Shown in pieces: positions 34,426-45,649 of a stretch of 64,000 bases of DNA; positions within the stretch are counted from its first letter, which is position 1; each line of letters begins with the position of its first letter. Under the pieces are notes generated by a model. That model was not told where the DNA came from. It saw only the letters and a program-made list of their open reading frames with translations, and did not search any database. Source of the stretch: Dama dama (lineage: Eukaryota; Chordata; Mammalia; Artiodactyla; Cervidae); the NCBI RefSeq assembly GCF_033118175.1, contig NC_083693.1:23404481-23468480 (forward strand), given 5' to 3'. Position numbers and translations under genes: made by a program.

Positions 34426-34957
34426 AGTGGGGTTGATAAACTATTAGGATGTTTTTGGTTGTAAGAAACAGAAACTCCAATTTAAAGTGGCTTAAACGAT
34501 GAAGGGAACTGACTGACTTACAAAACCCCAAACCTTCAGAGGTTGGGCTGGTCTTAGGCAAGAGTAGTCCTAGAAGGTTCCTTCTGTGACAACCCATACA
34601 ATTTCCCAAGTTCCCTTGGTGGAATTAACTTGGGCTCCTTACCCACTTCTGAACCATTTGCAGGCTTGATGGAAGATGGGATATCTTAGATTATGTGGAC
34701 ATTTATGACTTCCAGGCAAGGGTACAAATAGAGGCTTCCAGGCAATAGCCCACCCCTTTGCTCGTCCACCCCGTGCTCTGTCCACGCCGTGAAGGGCTTC
34801 ATGTGCATGCATGTGGACCCCTCTGCTCTCATGTTCCAGCTCCACATCTGGCCTTGGCCTCTGCCCACAGGCAGCATGATCTGCTTCTGGGAGGACAGAG
34901 CTGGGCAAGAGGCCCACGCAGGCCTGGAAGTAGAGCCCGGATACCAAGGGTCTGTTC
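34426..34957. other. unannotated DNA, old repeat trace
   Basis: About 34450-34560 (agaaacagaaactccaat, aaagtggcttaaacg) resembles a mammalian-wide repeat I cannot name. The rest is GC-rich unique sequence with chance frames. Confidence 0.4.
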
Positions 34958-35165
34958 TGTACTTCTCTGGTGGCCCAGAGGTAAAGAATCTGCCCACAGT
35001 GTGGGAGAACTGCATTCCGTCCCTGGGTCGGGAAGATCCCCTGGAGGAGGGAATGGCTCCCCACTCCAGTATTCTTGCCTGGAGAATTCCATGGATGGAG
35101 GAGCCTGGCGGGCTACTAGTCTGTGGGCTTGCAAAGAGTCGGACATGACTGAGGCAGTAACACCC
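34958..35165 (+). mobile_element. Bov-tA SINE
   Basis: Head cttctctggtggcccag, Bov-A core ggcgggctactagtctgtgg, tail ending aggcagtaacac. Confidence 0.92.
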
Positions 35166-35229
35166 AAGATCCTTGTGGGTCTGTCCCCTCAGCCCCGCAG
35201 CCTCTCACAACATGGTAAAATGCATGCTT

Positions 35230-35453
35230 ACATGGGCATGTGTGTGTGCTAAGTTGCTTCAGTCATGTCTGACTCTTTGCAACCCAGTGGACTGTAGCCC
35301 ACCAGGCTCCTCAGTCCTTGGGATTCTCCAGGCAAGAGTACTGGAGTGGGCTGTGTTGCCCTCCTCCTGGAAATCTTCTCAACCTAAGGATCTAACTCAT
35401 GTCTCCTGTATTGGCAGGTGGGTTCTTTACCACTAGCACCACTTGGGAAGCCC
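35230..35453 (-). mobile_element. Bov-tA SINE with TSD
   Basis: Reverse-oriented full-length element. aaat[g/a]catgctt occurs at about 35218-35229 and 35454-35465. Confidence 0.92.
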
Positions 35454-35465
35454 AAATACATGCTT

Positions 35466-36809
35466 GAAATGGGGTCAAAGCTGAGCACCCTGAAGTGTGG
35501 GGCCAGGGCAGGGACCCTGTTTCCTGATTGCAGTTCTGGATACAGTGATTAGCCTAAACAAGGAGGGCCCATCTCCAGACCTGGAAATACCATCATACCC
35601 GTGCAAGCCCCAGGCCTCCAGAATAAAGTGGAGTACGGCTTGGAAGGGATGTGGTGGGAATGGATGCTGGACAGGCAGCCACCAGCTATCGCTACAGTGA
35701 CCTGGGCTTTTCCTGCTAAACCACGATGTCCATCAGGCAGAAGACCTTGCAGGCAGGACCTGTGATTTGTTCACCACCGAATCCCCATCACTAGTTGCGG
35801 AGTCTGGTCTGGCATAAGTGCTCAAAATATATTTATGAAATGCTGACTGAATGAACAAGACAGGCTTCCTCTTATCCCCATCACTCACTGTTTCCATCAT
35901 CTGTATCTTACACATACTCTAAATCTTTTTGCTTTTGACCATTTCAGGTAAACTCTCTAGTTCCCCCGAGTTGAGCCCCTAAATGCTGCATCCCATGACT
36001 GGGGCTGCAGGTGGGTCTGGCTTGGTTCCTTCCCGCAAAAGAAGTGGACTCAATCAAAGCAGGACACATAATTCAGAGGGAAGCTGTCAGAGACTACAGA
36101 GCACCGTGTCTGCCCTACAGCCCAAAGATCTCCAAGACGGAGTGTCACTGAGGATGGGGCATACATTTCTCAGTCAGTTTTCTAGACTTTCAGATGGGGA
36201 CATTAGAATTTGATCACATCAGAAGTGTAATTTGGCCAAACATCATGAAGCACTTTGCTTTTGTCTGATTTATCATTGTCAGTGGTCATCCACGGGAATA
36301 ACTACACTTTGCTGCTCGAAATAGCTGGCCCTGTCTCTGCTCCTGTCTCCACCATCAACAAGGGTCTGCTCTGGGCTGCTCACACACCAGCTCCTGGCAG
36401 CACCTTTACTGAAAGGGAATTTTCCTGTCTCTGTGATGAGAACAAAATGTGCATTACCTCCAGCTTCCCAGAGACAGCACCACATTTTCTGAGATGTGAG
36501 TTTTGACCTGTGATAATGGCCATCTCCAGAAGATGGCCTGTCCCTGGACAGCTGGGTCCAGGGTGCCACTGAAACAGTTGTAGAAAACACCCTGAGTGTG
36601 AGGCTGCTGTCCAGAGAAATTCAATCTGTTTCCTTTAATCCTTTCAGTCAGTGATTTGAATCAACACATGCCTAACCCTGGAGGGGGTGATATGACCCAC
36701 ATATCCCAAAGCCCCGGGTTGGTTCCAGAACCCACATTTCACTTAGCTTGTTTTTGACTTGGGTCTCCTCCCCATTCACTCCATCTGCCAGTTCCTCCTT
36801 AATCATAAA
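35466..36809. other. unannotated DNA with L2 3' piece
   Basis: About 35725-35875 (tgatttgttcaccaccgaat, gctcaaaatatatttatg) is a plausible plus-strand L2 3' end. The remainder is unique with no supported gene. Confidence 0.45.
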
Positions 36810-37015
36810 GTGTTATTTGCTCAGTCATGTTTGACTCTTTGCAACCCCATGGACAGTAGCCTGCCAGGCTCCTCTGTCCATGGGATTCTCCATGCAAGAA
36901 TACTGGAGTGGGGTTAGCCATTCCCTTCTCCAAGGGATGCTCCTGACCTAGGAATCGAACCCTGATCTCCTGCATTGCAGGCAGATTCTGTACCATCTGA
37001 GCCAGCAATCAAGCT
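36810..37015 (-). mobile_element. Bov-tA SINE
   Basis: Reverse: ttgctcagtcatgtttgac at left, gattctgtaccatctgagcc at right. Confidence 0.92.
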
Positions 37016-37667
37016 CTAAGATTGGTGTAAATTCTCTGGGGTATAAGAGGACTATAAATATAATTTGGAATTGCATTCCTAAAAGTTTCCTCTGTGTGAC
37101 TGGTCCATAGCAAGTTCTAAATAAATAGTAGTAAGCCTCATGAGACCATAAATTCATACTATAATATTGTCTCTTATCTCTTCAGTACCAGCACTGGGTC
37201 GGTATAATCAGCTTGTAATTAGTAAGGAATGATTGATTGACTGATAAAGTAAATGAATGAAAAAATTCACTGTACCTGGATTCAACAGGTATAAGTTGAC
37301 TCACTCTTCTCCAAAGGTTAATTGCTTCCCTGTAGTGTAGCCTAACGGGAAGGCACAGTAATAGCTACAGTCTCCTGCAGTTTATAGGGTGTCTCAGCCT
37401 CAGAGAATTGTCAGTCTTGACATGTTCAATATTGTATGGTTCATGGGATTCATCTGTTGCAGGCCCTGGTAGAGAAATAAGCACTGTGAGCTGAACTGGC
37501 ATGTCTAATGTGCAGTTGTATGCCTTGCTGGTCTTCACTTAGGTTCTCATCATTGCTACAGTGGCCAGAGCTGACTGGCAGAAGAGGCGATAAAAGTGAT
37601 TATCCAGAAAGTCAAGGCCTGATTTAAGCCCTGTGCTTAGAAGAAATGTTCTCTAATTTATCCCGCT
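37016..37667. other. unannotated DNA
   Basis: AT-rich unique sequence. Short L2/MIR-like phrases near 37100-37260 are too weak to call. Confidence 0.4.
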
Positions 37668-37884
37668 GTTGTGCCATGCTCAGTCATGTCCGACTCTTTG
37701 TGACCTCATGGACTGTAGCCCAACAGGCTCCTCGGTCCATGGGATTCTCCAGGCAAGAATACTGGAGTGGGGTGCCATTTCCTACTGCAGGGGATCTTCC
37801 CGACCCAGGGATTGAACCCACGGCTCCTGCATCTCCTGCACTGGCAGGAGGATTCTTCACCACTAGTGTCACCTGGGAAGCCCC
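37668..37884 (-). mobile_element. Bov-tA SINE with 13-bp TSD
   Basis: Reverse full-length. aattta[t/c]cc[c/t]gct at 37655-37667 and 37885-37897 is a target duplication that has since diverged at two sites. Confidence 0.93.
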
Positions 37885-37941
37885 AATTTACCCTGCTAAC
37901 AGAATGATGTTTACAGTTTTCAGTTTCAAAAATGAAGGGGA

Positions 37942-38270
37942 GGGCTTCCTTGGTGGCTCAGTGTTAAAGAGACTGCCTGTGCATGCAGGAGACATGGGTT
38001 CTACCCCTGATCTGGGAAGATCCCACATGCTATGGGGGCAACGAAGCCTGTGTGCCACAACTGTTAAGCCTGTGTCCTAGAGCCTGGGAGCTGCAGCTAC
38101 TGAAGCCCATGGGCCTAGAGCCCATGCTCCACAACAAGAGAAGCCACCGCAGTGAGAAGCCCACACACTGCAACTAGGGAGTAGCCCCGACTCGCCACAA
38201 CCAGGGAAAAGCCCACACAGCAACAAAGACCAGCACAGCCAAAAATAAATACATAAATAAAATTACTTTT
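37942..38270 (+). mobile_element. CHR-type SINE, long form, with TSD
   Basis: Head gggcttccttggtggctcag, body with aagagaagccaccgcagtga, and an A-rich end caaaaataaatacataaa. aaaaatgaagggga (37928-37941) and aaaaattaaaggga (38271-38284) flank it. Confidence 0.92.
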
Positions 38271-38479
38271 AAAAATTAAAGGGAAAAAAAAGTCAAATCT
38301 CAGATACCAGGTCTTACCAGTAGAGGATGTAACTCATACAAGGTACAAAGGGCTGTTTGACAGGCTTCTGATGGATGGCTGAGACATGGTTACATGGTGT
38401 TTTTAAACGTGACAGAACCTGAAGAAGCAGCCAGGGAAATTGTTGGGGAAATTCTATTTCGGGTTTAGACGCCCTCTGA

Positions 38480-38990
38480 AAAGATGCCGGTGGGTTGAAT
38501 AATAGTCCCTCAGATATGTGGATGTTCTAATCTCTGAAACCTGTGAATATTACCCTAATTGGCAAAAGAGACTTTGTAGTTGTGATCAAGCTAAAAATCT
38601 TGAGATGGGGAGATTTTCCTGGATTATTTATCTAGACCTGATACAATCAGTATGGTTCTTATAAGTGGTATGCAGAAAGAGCCAGGGTCAGAAGAGCAGG
38701 TGGTGTAATGAGAGAATCAGTAATTGGAGCAATGTGCTTTGGGGATGGAGGAAGGGGCCACAAGTCAAGGAGTCCAGCTGACAACTAGCGGCTGGAAAGG
38801 GCAAGGAAAGAGATATCCCTCTTGCAGCCTCCTCAAGCACCCAGCACTGCAGGTAACTGGATTTTAGTGGGAGAAGACTGATTTCAGACTTCTGACCTCC
38901 CGAACTGTAAGAGAATAAATCTGTGTTATTTTAAAGTCACTAAGTCTATGGTAACTTGTTACAGCAGCAACAGGATGCTAACACAGATGT
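38480..38990 (+). mobile_element. ancient LTR/MaLR-like repeat
   Basis: Begins tgggttgaataatagtccc and ends aagagaataaatctgtgtta ... gttacagcagcaacagg. The order matches a mammalian-wide repeat with an LTR-like poly-A signal near its end. The exact family is unresolved. Confidence 0.5.
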
Positions 38991-39610
38991 CAGCCATCAA
39001 CCCTGCATCTGCAACTAATTTTATAATGAGTAATTTGTTGGGTGTCTAACCTCCTACCACTGGAGGACTTAACCAGTAGGGTAGTTTCATGTGGCACTAT
39101 AGTGACTTTCTATAGAACCCTAATGGTTTGTCTTGAAGTATGAGGGGACTAAGAAGGGGACATTCCACATGACCAGTTTGCAAAGTCATTCTGCATTCCA
39201 GTTCCTTGCGGAAATGCATCTGAGATTTGGTTTCAATAGCCAAGATGAACTTCCACTTTCAAAGAAAAGGTTAGAAAACAGAAATGTGCTCTGCAGAAAA
39301 CTATTTTCTTAGGTTAGGCCTTTCTAAATTGTTCACCATAGGCTTTTCAAGATGTCCTTTTAAGTTTCCATAACTCAGTTCTACTAGAGTGGTTAAATGC
39401 ATGGACTCGAGGCAAGTTACCAGCAGTACCAAAGGCTCCCTTGAGATTCAGCACGACTTTAATGTCAGGCAAGTCTGCTGTGTGTTTCTCTCCAGCAGAA
39501 GCAGGACGCTGTCCTGGGGCTGCACTGCTGTTTCTTGACTGCTTCTCCCTTGTCTCTGCATCCCCTCCTCCTCCTGATTACCAATGGTTCAAATCTGCTG
39601 TTTGGAACTC
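38991..39610. other. unannotated DNA
   Basis: Nothing recognised. Confidence 0.45.
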
Positions 39611-39823
39611 TGAAAGTGAAAGCAATAGTCACTCAGTTGTGTCCGACTCTTTGTGACCTCATGGACTGTAGCCTGCCATGGTTCTGTGTCCATGGGATTT
39701 TCCCAGCAAGAATACTAGAGGAGGTTGCCATTCCCTTCTCTTGGGAAATCTTCCCTTCCCAGGGATTGAACCCAGGTCTCTTGCCTTGCAGGTCTCTTTA
39801 CTGAGACCAACCAGAAAAGTCCC
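39611..39823 (-). mobile_element. Bov-tA SINE with 10-bp TSD
   Basis: Reverse full-length. Perfect direct repeat tttggaactc at 39601-39610 and 39824-39833. Confidence 0.95.
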
Positions 39824-39918
39824 TTTGGAACTCAGGAAAGGTCATGAAGGCTGGAGTGTGTTCTCTACAAACAAGGTGCTCAGGAGTCCTACAGGGTCCT
39901 ACTGTGTTTCAAGATCAT

Positions 39919-40090
39919 CAGTTCAGTTCAGTTTAGTTGCTCAGTGATGTCCGACTCTTTGTGACCCCATGGTCTGCCGCATGCCAGGCTTCCCTGTGCA
40001 TCACCAACTCCCGGAGTTTACTCAAACTCATGTCCATTGAGTCGGTGATGCCATCCAGCCATCTCATCCTCTGTCGTCCCCTTCTCCTCC
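39919..40090 (-). mobile_element. BovB tail insertion with 11-bp TSD
   Basis: 172 bp of BovB 3' end on the minus strand. Perfect direct repeat ttcaagatcat at 39908-39918 and 40091-40101. Confidence 0.95.
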
Positions 40091-40187
40091 TTCAAGATCA
40101 TGGATGCTGTTAAATATCCTACAATGCAAAGGACAGCTCACTTCCCACAATAAACTGTTGGCCCCAAATGTCTATAGTGTTGTCAGG

Positions 40188-40668
40188 CGAGTGTATGCTC
40201 CTCGGTTCTGTCTCGTCACATCAGAGATTTGGAGTGACGGACATTAAAGCCGTCAGTGTATCACAGCTCTCGGGTCTCAGACAGACTGTGTTATAGTGCT
40301 CAGGTCTCGAACAGGCCGTGTTACAGCTCTTAGACAAATCAGTGGTACAGCTCTATTTTATTTAGAAAATAGCAGGAAAATCAATCCTTGAGGCGTGAGG
40401 GCATGCCAACCCAAAGACGCGAAGAGAAGAGAGTGGGGGAGTGCTCGGGCTTGCAGGAGAAAGAGCGCGCTTTGGCTCCTCCTTTTGTATGTTTTTCCCT
40501 CCCCCTGGGCCTGCCCTATGTAAATTGGGCTAGCCAGGAGTGCTGTTTGTTCTGCCTGAGGTCCTCAGACCTTCCTTTGTTCTATTTTCACGGGCTTTTC
40601 CCTTCCTTGTCTTTTAGCCACCTCCATTCTGGACTCCTGTTTCCTGTTCTAACTACCTACCAGCGTCA
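40188..40668 (-). mobile_element. solo ERV LTR, minus strand
   Basis: About 480 bp of non-coding DNA within MER20. A reversed poly-A signal lies in ctattttatttagaaaatag (about 40351-40370), next to three degenerate gtgtta[t/c]a...ctc repeats. Pyrimidine-rich U3-like DNA lies to the right. Recognised as a ruminant ERV LTR. A clean target duplication was not found. Confidence 0.65.
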
Positions 40669-40687
40669 AGGTTGGGAACCCTGCTAG

Positions 40688-41555
40688 AGGCTAGGAGTAG
40701 CTAAGTAATCACCCTGTGATTGCTGCCAGACAAAGCCTGTGAGAAATCGTACCGTAACTCCCAGGTGCCCTGGAGAAGTGGCACCCTCCCGTGAGGTTGG
40801 AACTTCCATAGGCCCTGCCAGGGCACTCTCTCTCCAGCGAGATGCCAGGAGGGAGCCACTGGATTTGTACTAGCCAGCCAAGATAAACAATCCAGAAAGT
40901 GTACACACTCCTTCCAGTAAAGAACATAACCAGAGGGTAGACCTGCATTTGTAACCAGTTGTCATTTGCCAACTGGGGCCTGGGCAGCCTTGAAGTGGAC
41001 AAACATATGATTCTGTGGAAGTGAAAGCGCACATTTCAGGCCTGGATGGTCCCAGCATTGAGGGTTTCTCATCTCCCAAAGCCCGTCCTATTCATCAGGA
41101 GAAGCCCCACTTGCAAAACATGTATTCAAGGCTTAATTACCAATAAATCCCCACATGAAGCCACTCCATTGAAAGGCCTCACAATAGCTTGGCTTGGTAA
41201 TCAATGCCCCATTCATGCGCTAATGAGTGGAATTAAATGGGTGTGAGCGGTATGGTGAGCAGGCCCAGGGACCAGAGGAGAGACTGGCTCTCTCTTTCCT
41301 CTGGGGTCTCTTCTCTAATTAGAGCCCTGTTCACGCAGATCAGCCTGGGGTCCTTGGAAGGTAAGAACAGCATTCCCCTGAGGCCTCTCAGCTCCTGCAC
41401 AGGCAGGCGCACCGTCCCTGGGATCCTGTCCAGCCCGAAACAGCGGCCCTGCTTCCCACCAATTGTGTCTTGAGCTCCGTCTTTAAATAAGTTGGAGACG
41501 ATCCCAGGGCTGACTTCCACCCCTACGTGCATGTCATCATGCATCAGGTCCAGGG
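40688..41555. other. repeat-free unique stretch
   Basis: No repeat recognised. 41105-41235 is an AT-rich cluster with cttaattaccaataaa and gcgctaatgagtggaatta, a candidate conserved non-coding element. Frames on both strands at 41233-41544 lack domains. Confidence 0.4.
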
Positions 41556-41715
41556 ACTGGGTGCTGCTCTACATGCATTGTTCTATTTAACCCTGATCAC
41601 AAATATGGGACTTGAGTTTTTCATTATTATCCTGGTAATTGAGATGAGAAAACAGAGGTTTCCTGACTTTGCCCAAGTCATACAGGTAAGAAGCAGAATG
41701 ATCTCCAACTCACCA
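41556..41715 (-). mobile_element. MIR SINE
   Basis: ctacatgcattgttctattt, attgagatgagaaaacagagg and ctttgcccaagtcatacagg follow reverse MIR. Confidence 0.75.
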
Positions 41716-42009
41716 ATGAACTAAACATTTATCTTATGCACCTGTGTGCCAGGTACTAGAAGTACAGTCCGATGAGGAGGACAGATACAAAAGTAGATAA
41801 TTATCACGTCTCATGGGGGCACTTGAAAGGGGCCTGCTCCATTTACACCCAATATCCTTCTCTCTTACGTTGAGTTATTCCTCATTGGTAATCCATGTAA
41901 GGGACTGTGGTGACTCAGACCAATGTGTCAATGTTGAGACACCATCAGCTTCTTGTAAGGAACGCTTAGCTCCTATAACTTTAAAGTTACTCAAGATAAG
42001 GACAAGTAG
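41716..42009. other. unannotated DNA
   Basis: A short ctgtgtgccaggtactag phrase suggests an old repeat. Nothing else recognised. Confidence 0.4.
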
Positions 42010-43165
42010 GAGAAAAGGAAAGAAATTTATAGTCTCATTTCATTTATGAATATAGATGTAAAAATTCTTACTTGAAATATTAGCACACTGAAACTAATGG
42101 GGGTATTTTAAAATAATATATAAGGAATTCTTATAAATAAGAAAAATGGCAACCCCAATAGAAAAATAGTCAAAGCATGTGAACATATAATTTATGAACG
42201 AGGAAACCAAATGCATCTGAGGAAATGCTTACAATTATTAATAATCAAAGAAAGACAAATTACCAAATAATATACCACTTTCTATCTAACAGACTGACAG
42301 AATTCAAAAGCCGGTTAATGCCAAGTGTTGGTGGGGATTTAGGGTTGCAAACCCTTAGGCACTACGGCCAGGAAGGTAGATGGTGTGATGTTCCGTAGAA
42401 CACAGCTGGAGCTCTTCTCTTTATTGTTGTTCAGTTGCTCAGTCGTGTCCGACTCTTTGCGACCCCATGGACTGCAGCACGCCTGTCTTCCCTGTCCTTC
42501 ACCATCTCCCAGAGTTTGCTCAAACTCATGTTCATTGAGTCGGTGATGCCATCCAACCATCTCATGCTCTCTCATCTCCTCCTCCTCCTGCCTTCAATCT
42601 TTCCCAGCATCAGGGTCTTTTCCATTGAGTCAGCTCTTTGAGGCACGTGGCCAACGTATTGGCACCTCAGCTTCAGCATCAGTCCTTCCAATGAACACTC
42701 AGGGTTGATTTCCTTTAGGATTGACTGTTTTGATCTCCTTGCTGTCCAAGGGACTCTCAAGAGTCTCCTCCAGTTAAGTAGATGCACACTGAATGACTCA
42801 GCAGTTTTACCTTTCTCTCTGCAGTCCAAAGAAATAGTTACACAGCTCCCCAAGGGACATATCCAAGACTCGAGTGCAGTATTGGTTGTGGTGCCAGGAA
42901 TCTGGAGACCGCCTGGGTCCCCATCATCTGGAGACTGGATAGGGAAGCATGGGGGTGCCCAGAGCAGAACAGGGAGCAGCAGTGTAGAGACAATAGATTA
43001 ATTATAGCCATAGCAACACAGATGAGCTTGAAAAAAATTGTAATTAGCAAGAAAGGTAAGAAGCAGAATGAAATATAGAACTCAATAATGTTTATGAGAA
43101 AGTTCAAGCACATGCATATAATACAGCATCATTTTGTAGGAACACATACAAACACAAGCACATAA
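42010..43165 (+). mobile_element. L1 3' region, split by BovB
   Basis: catttatgaatatagatg then aatagtcaaagcatgtgaac, gttaatgccaagtgttgg and, after BovB, ctgaatgactcagcagtttt and catgcatataatacagc match old plus-strand L1 3' sequence with an internal deletion. Confidence 0.7.
42423..42775 (-). mobile_element. BovB 3' fragment in L1
   Basis: ttgctcagtcgtgtccgac tail at left to aagggactctcaagagtctc at right. It interrupts the L1. No clear target duplication seen. Confidence 0.92.
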
Positions 43166-43368
43166 GTGCAAATGGATGATTTCCGTGGTGGGAAGGGGAC
43201 CGGGAGTGGGGTGTACAGTCAGAGTCCCAGCAGGAAACAGATGGCACACCCAGATGAAGATAATTCAAGGTAGGTTTGTTTACAAAGGTGTGGGAGTATA
43301 CAAAGAGACCCAAGAGGTAGTACAGAAACCCAGAGCTATTATTTTAACTCAACCTGCAGGGAATGGTT

Positions 43369-43615
43369 GTCTGCCTGCTTACTTGTGTGTGTGTACACAC
43401 TAAGTCACTTCAGTCGAGTCCAACTCTTTGAGAGCCCATGGACTATAGCCCACCAAGCTCCTCTGTCCTTGGGATTCTCCAGACAAGAATACTGGAGAGG
43501 GTTGCTGTGCCCTCCTGCAGGGGATCTTCCTGACCTGGGGATGGAACCCCTGTCTCTTAAGTCTCCTGCATTGGCAGGCAGGTTCTTTACCACTAGCATC
43601 ACCTGGGAAGCCCGA
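43369..43615 (-). mobile_element. Bov-tA SINE with 11-bp TSD
   Basis: Reverse, with a (GT)n tail at left (43385-43396). Perfect direct repeat agggaatggtt at 43358-43368 and 43616-43626. Confidence 0.94.
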
Positions 43616-43626
43616 AGGGAATGGTT

Positions 43627-44889
43627 AGTAGGACTTAAAGGGAGAAGACTTGTGAAGAGAGAGTTGCCAGGAAATCAGTAGGTGGCTTTCAGATACTGAG
43701 GGACCCAGCTAGATCTAAATGACCCCAAGGAAAGGAATCAGAGATACTGCTACCTTCCCTTGACCTCCCTCCCTTAAGCTCCCTAGAGCTCCCCACTGGT
43801 CTACTCAACAGAGAGCCGAAGGGCCAGGGAGGCTGTTGATGCCATCCATTCAGGTCTGCCTCTTGGGCAGAAAAAAATGAAGATGTATGTGGGAGGAGCG
43901 GCTCTGAGGAAACAAATGGCAGCCGTCAGACCAGTGGGCTCTGGGGGAGAAGGCAAACCCATCAATAAAACCAGGAACCTTGAACCTGGAGGAGGGTGGG
44001 GCTTGCAAGCCAAGAAGCAAAGACATTTCCCTGTCTAGGAGGAACCCAGGGGCCAGGTGCAGAGGACACAAAAAATGTTTTTCACCACTTTCCTCATATC
44101 TTACATTGTGTATATGTATGTGTATAACACAGGCAAGCTTGTTTGGTCTTTTCACAGTTGTGGTACTTATTATAAAGTTGGTGAGTTAGCACACATGTTA
44201 AATTGCGTCTCCAATAAGAATAAAATTTTGGAAACATAACCTTTGAATATGCAAGTTTTTGTTAGACTTTTTCAGGACCAGTTAAGTATATAGAGTCTCT
44301 GAATCAAACTTTTATGGAATCTTTGCAGACCTGAAGCATCCCATAGGACCCTAGGGCTTTAAGGCCAGAGTTTAAAAATTACTTTCTTGAATGGATGCAT
44401 AGCTCTCTGTGATTATCTAACACGAGTCATCAATCTCCGTAATGTGTCTTCTCTTCCAGCTTCTGCCTTTGATTAATCCAAATTTCTTCTAGTTTCTTTT
44501 ATTACAGAGTATTAATGTTTAAAACACCATAGTCTGTAAGAGTGCAATTAAGAGGCCTCTGGAAAATTCTATTCCTTCCTCCACTCGAATAATGAATCTT
44601 CAGAGAATTACTTGACCATAGTATGAGCAGAGGAGAGGCTTTTTTTTTTTTTTCACTTCCACAGTGGGAAGTTAGAGGTGTCTCTTGTATGCAAGACAGA
44701 AATTTGCTAAATGAACCACAGTGCAATCTAGGCTTTGAAATCAGGCGTGACTTTCCCTGAGGCCTGAAAAGGAGCCCTGGCTGTGAAATTTGTGTATCTT
44801 AACCTTGCCAAGGAGGTGGAATTTATGGAAGTCATGCTGTACCTTATGAGAATCATGGAATATTCTCATGGGAAAAGACCATGGCTGTG
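43627..44889. other. unannotated DNA
   Basis: Unique sequence with a T-tract at 44640-44653. No gene recognised; overlapping frames at 43801-44189 have no domains. Confidence 0.45.
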
Positions 44890-45056
44890 TTGTGCTGTTA
44901 AACATAGCAGAGTGCCTGGTACCTAGCTTGTGATAAACAAGTATTTCTGGAAAGAAAGAGGAAAAGGAAGAGGGAAGGGAAGGAGGAGGAGAGGATGGGA
45001 GAAAGGAAGGAAAGAAGGAAGGGAGGAGGGAGAAGGAGAGGGAGGAAGGGGGGCGA
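44890..45056. repeat. L2-like end plus (GGAA)n purine tract
   Basis: agagtgcctggtacctagc and gataaacaagtatttctgg resemble an L2 3' end, followed from about 44953 by about 100 bp of almost pure purine (GGAA/GGAGG-type). Confidence 0.75.
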
Positions 45057-45440
45057 CAGATAATCAATTTAAGCAGAAGAAACATTCTCCAGATGTTAAT
45101 TTCTAATGGCATTTTAGAGATTTTCCTTTATTAGTTCACTCTTGTGTTTAATCATTATGTTGACTTATTAATACTTGCTAGCAAAAAAAGTCAGTAGCAG
45201 GGAGACTAAATTTTAAGAAAACTTTTGGAAGGACAAATTTTAAAAAGAGTCAATTTCAAGCTCTTCTGCAAATTAGGAGAAGATTGACTTTTATCACCTC
45301 ATTTTTAGTAGTGGTTCATTATGATACAATTAAAAATGGAGTGTTTTGTAGGCAAAATTAGAGAACTGCTGCTCTAGTGGGCAACTTGACAACTGTGTGA
45401 AGCCACAACTCAGTTTAAATCACAGATATTTGCTCACTAC
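45057..45440. other. unannotated AT-rich DNA
   Basis: Nothing recognised. Confidence 0.45.
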
Positions 45441-45641
45441 CTGGACTTCCCCGGTGGCTCAGATGGCAAAGAATCTGCCCACAATGTGGGAGACCCAGAT
45501 CCCGGGGTCGGGAAGATCCCCTGGAGAAGGGCATGGCTACCCACTCCAGTATTCTCTCCTGGAGAATCCCATGGACAGAGGAGCCTGGTGGGCTACAGTC
45601 TACGGAGTCACAAAGAGTCAGACATGACTAAGTGTCTAATC
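45441..45641 (+). mobile_element. Bov-tA SINE
   Basis: Head ggacttccccggtggctcag, Bov-A core tggtgggctacagtctacgg, tail gactaagtgtctaatc. Confidence 0.92.
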
Positions 45642-45649
45642 CTGTGCTT

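Larger units (their letters stand above)
39905..40687 (+). mobile_element. MER20-like hAT fragment, split twice
   Basis: ggatgctgttaaatatccta, caatgcaaaggacagctcac and ccccaaatgtctatagtg (40102-40186), then aaggttgggaaccctgc at 40667, match the right half of MER20. A BovB tail and an ERV LTR interrupt it. Confidence 0.75.
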
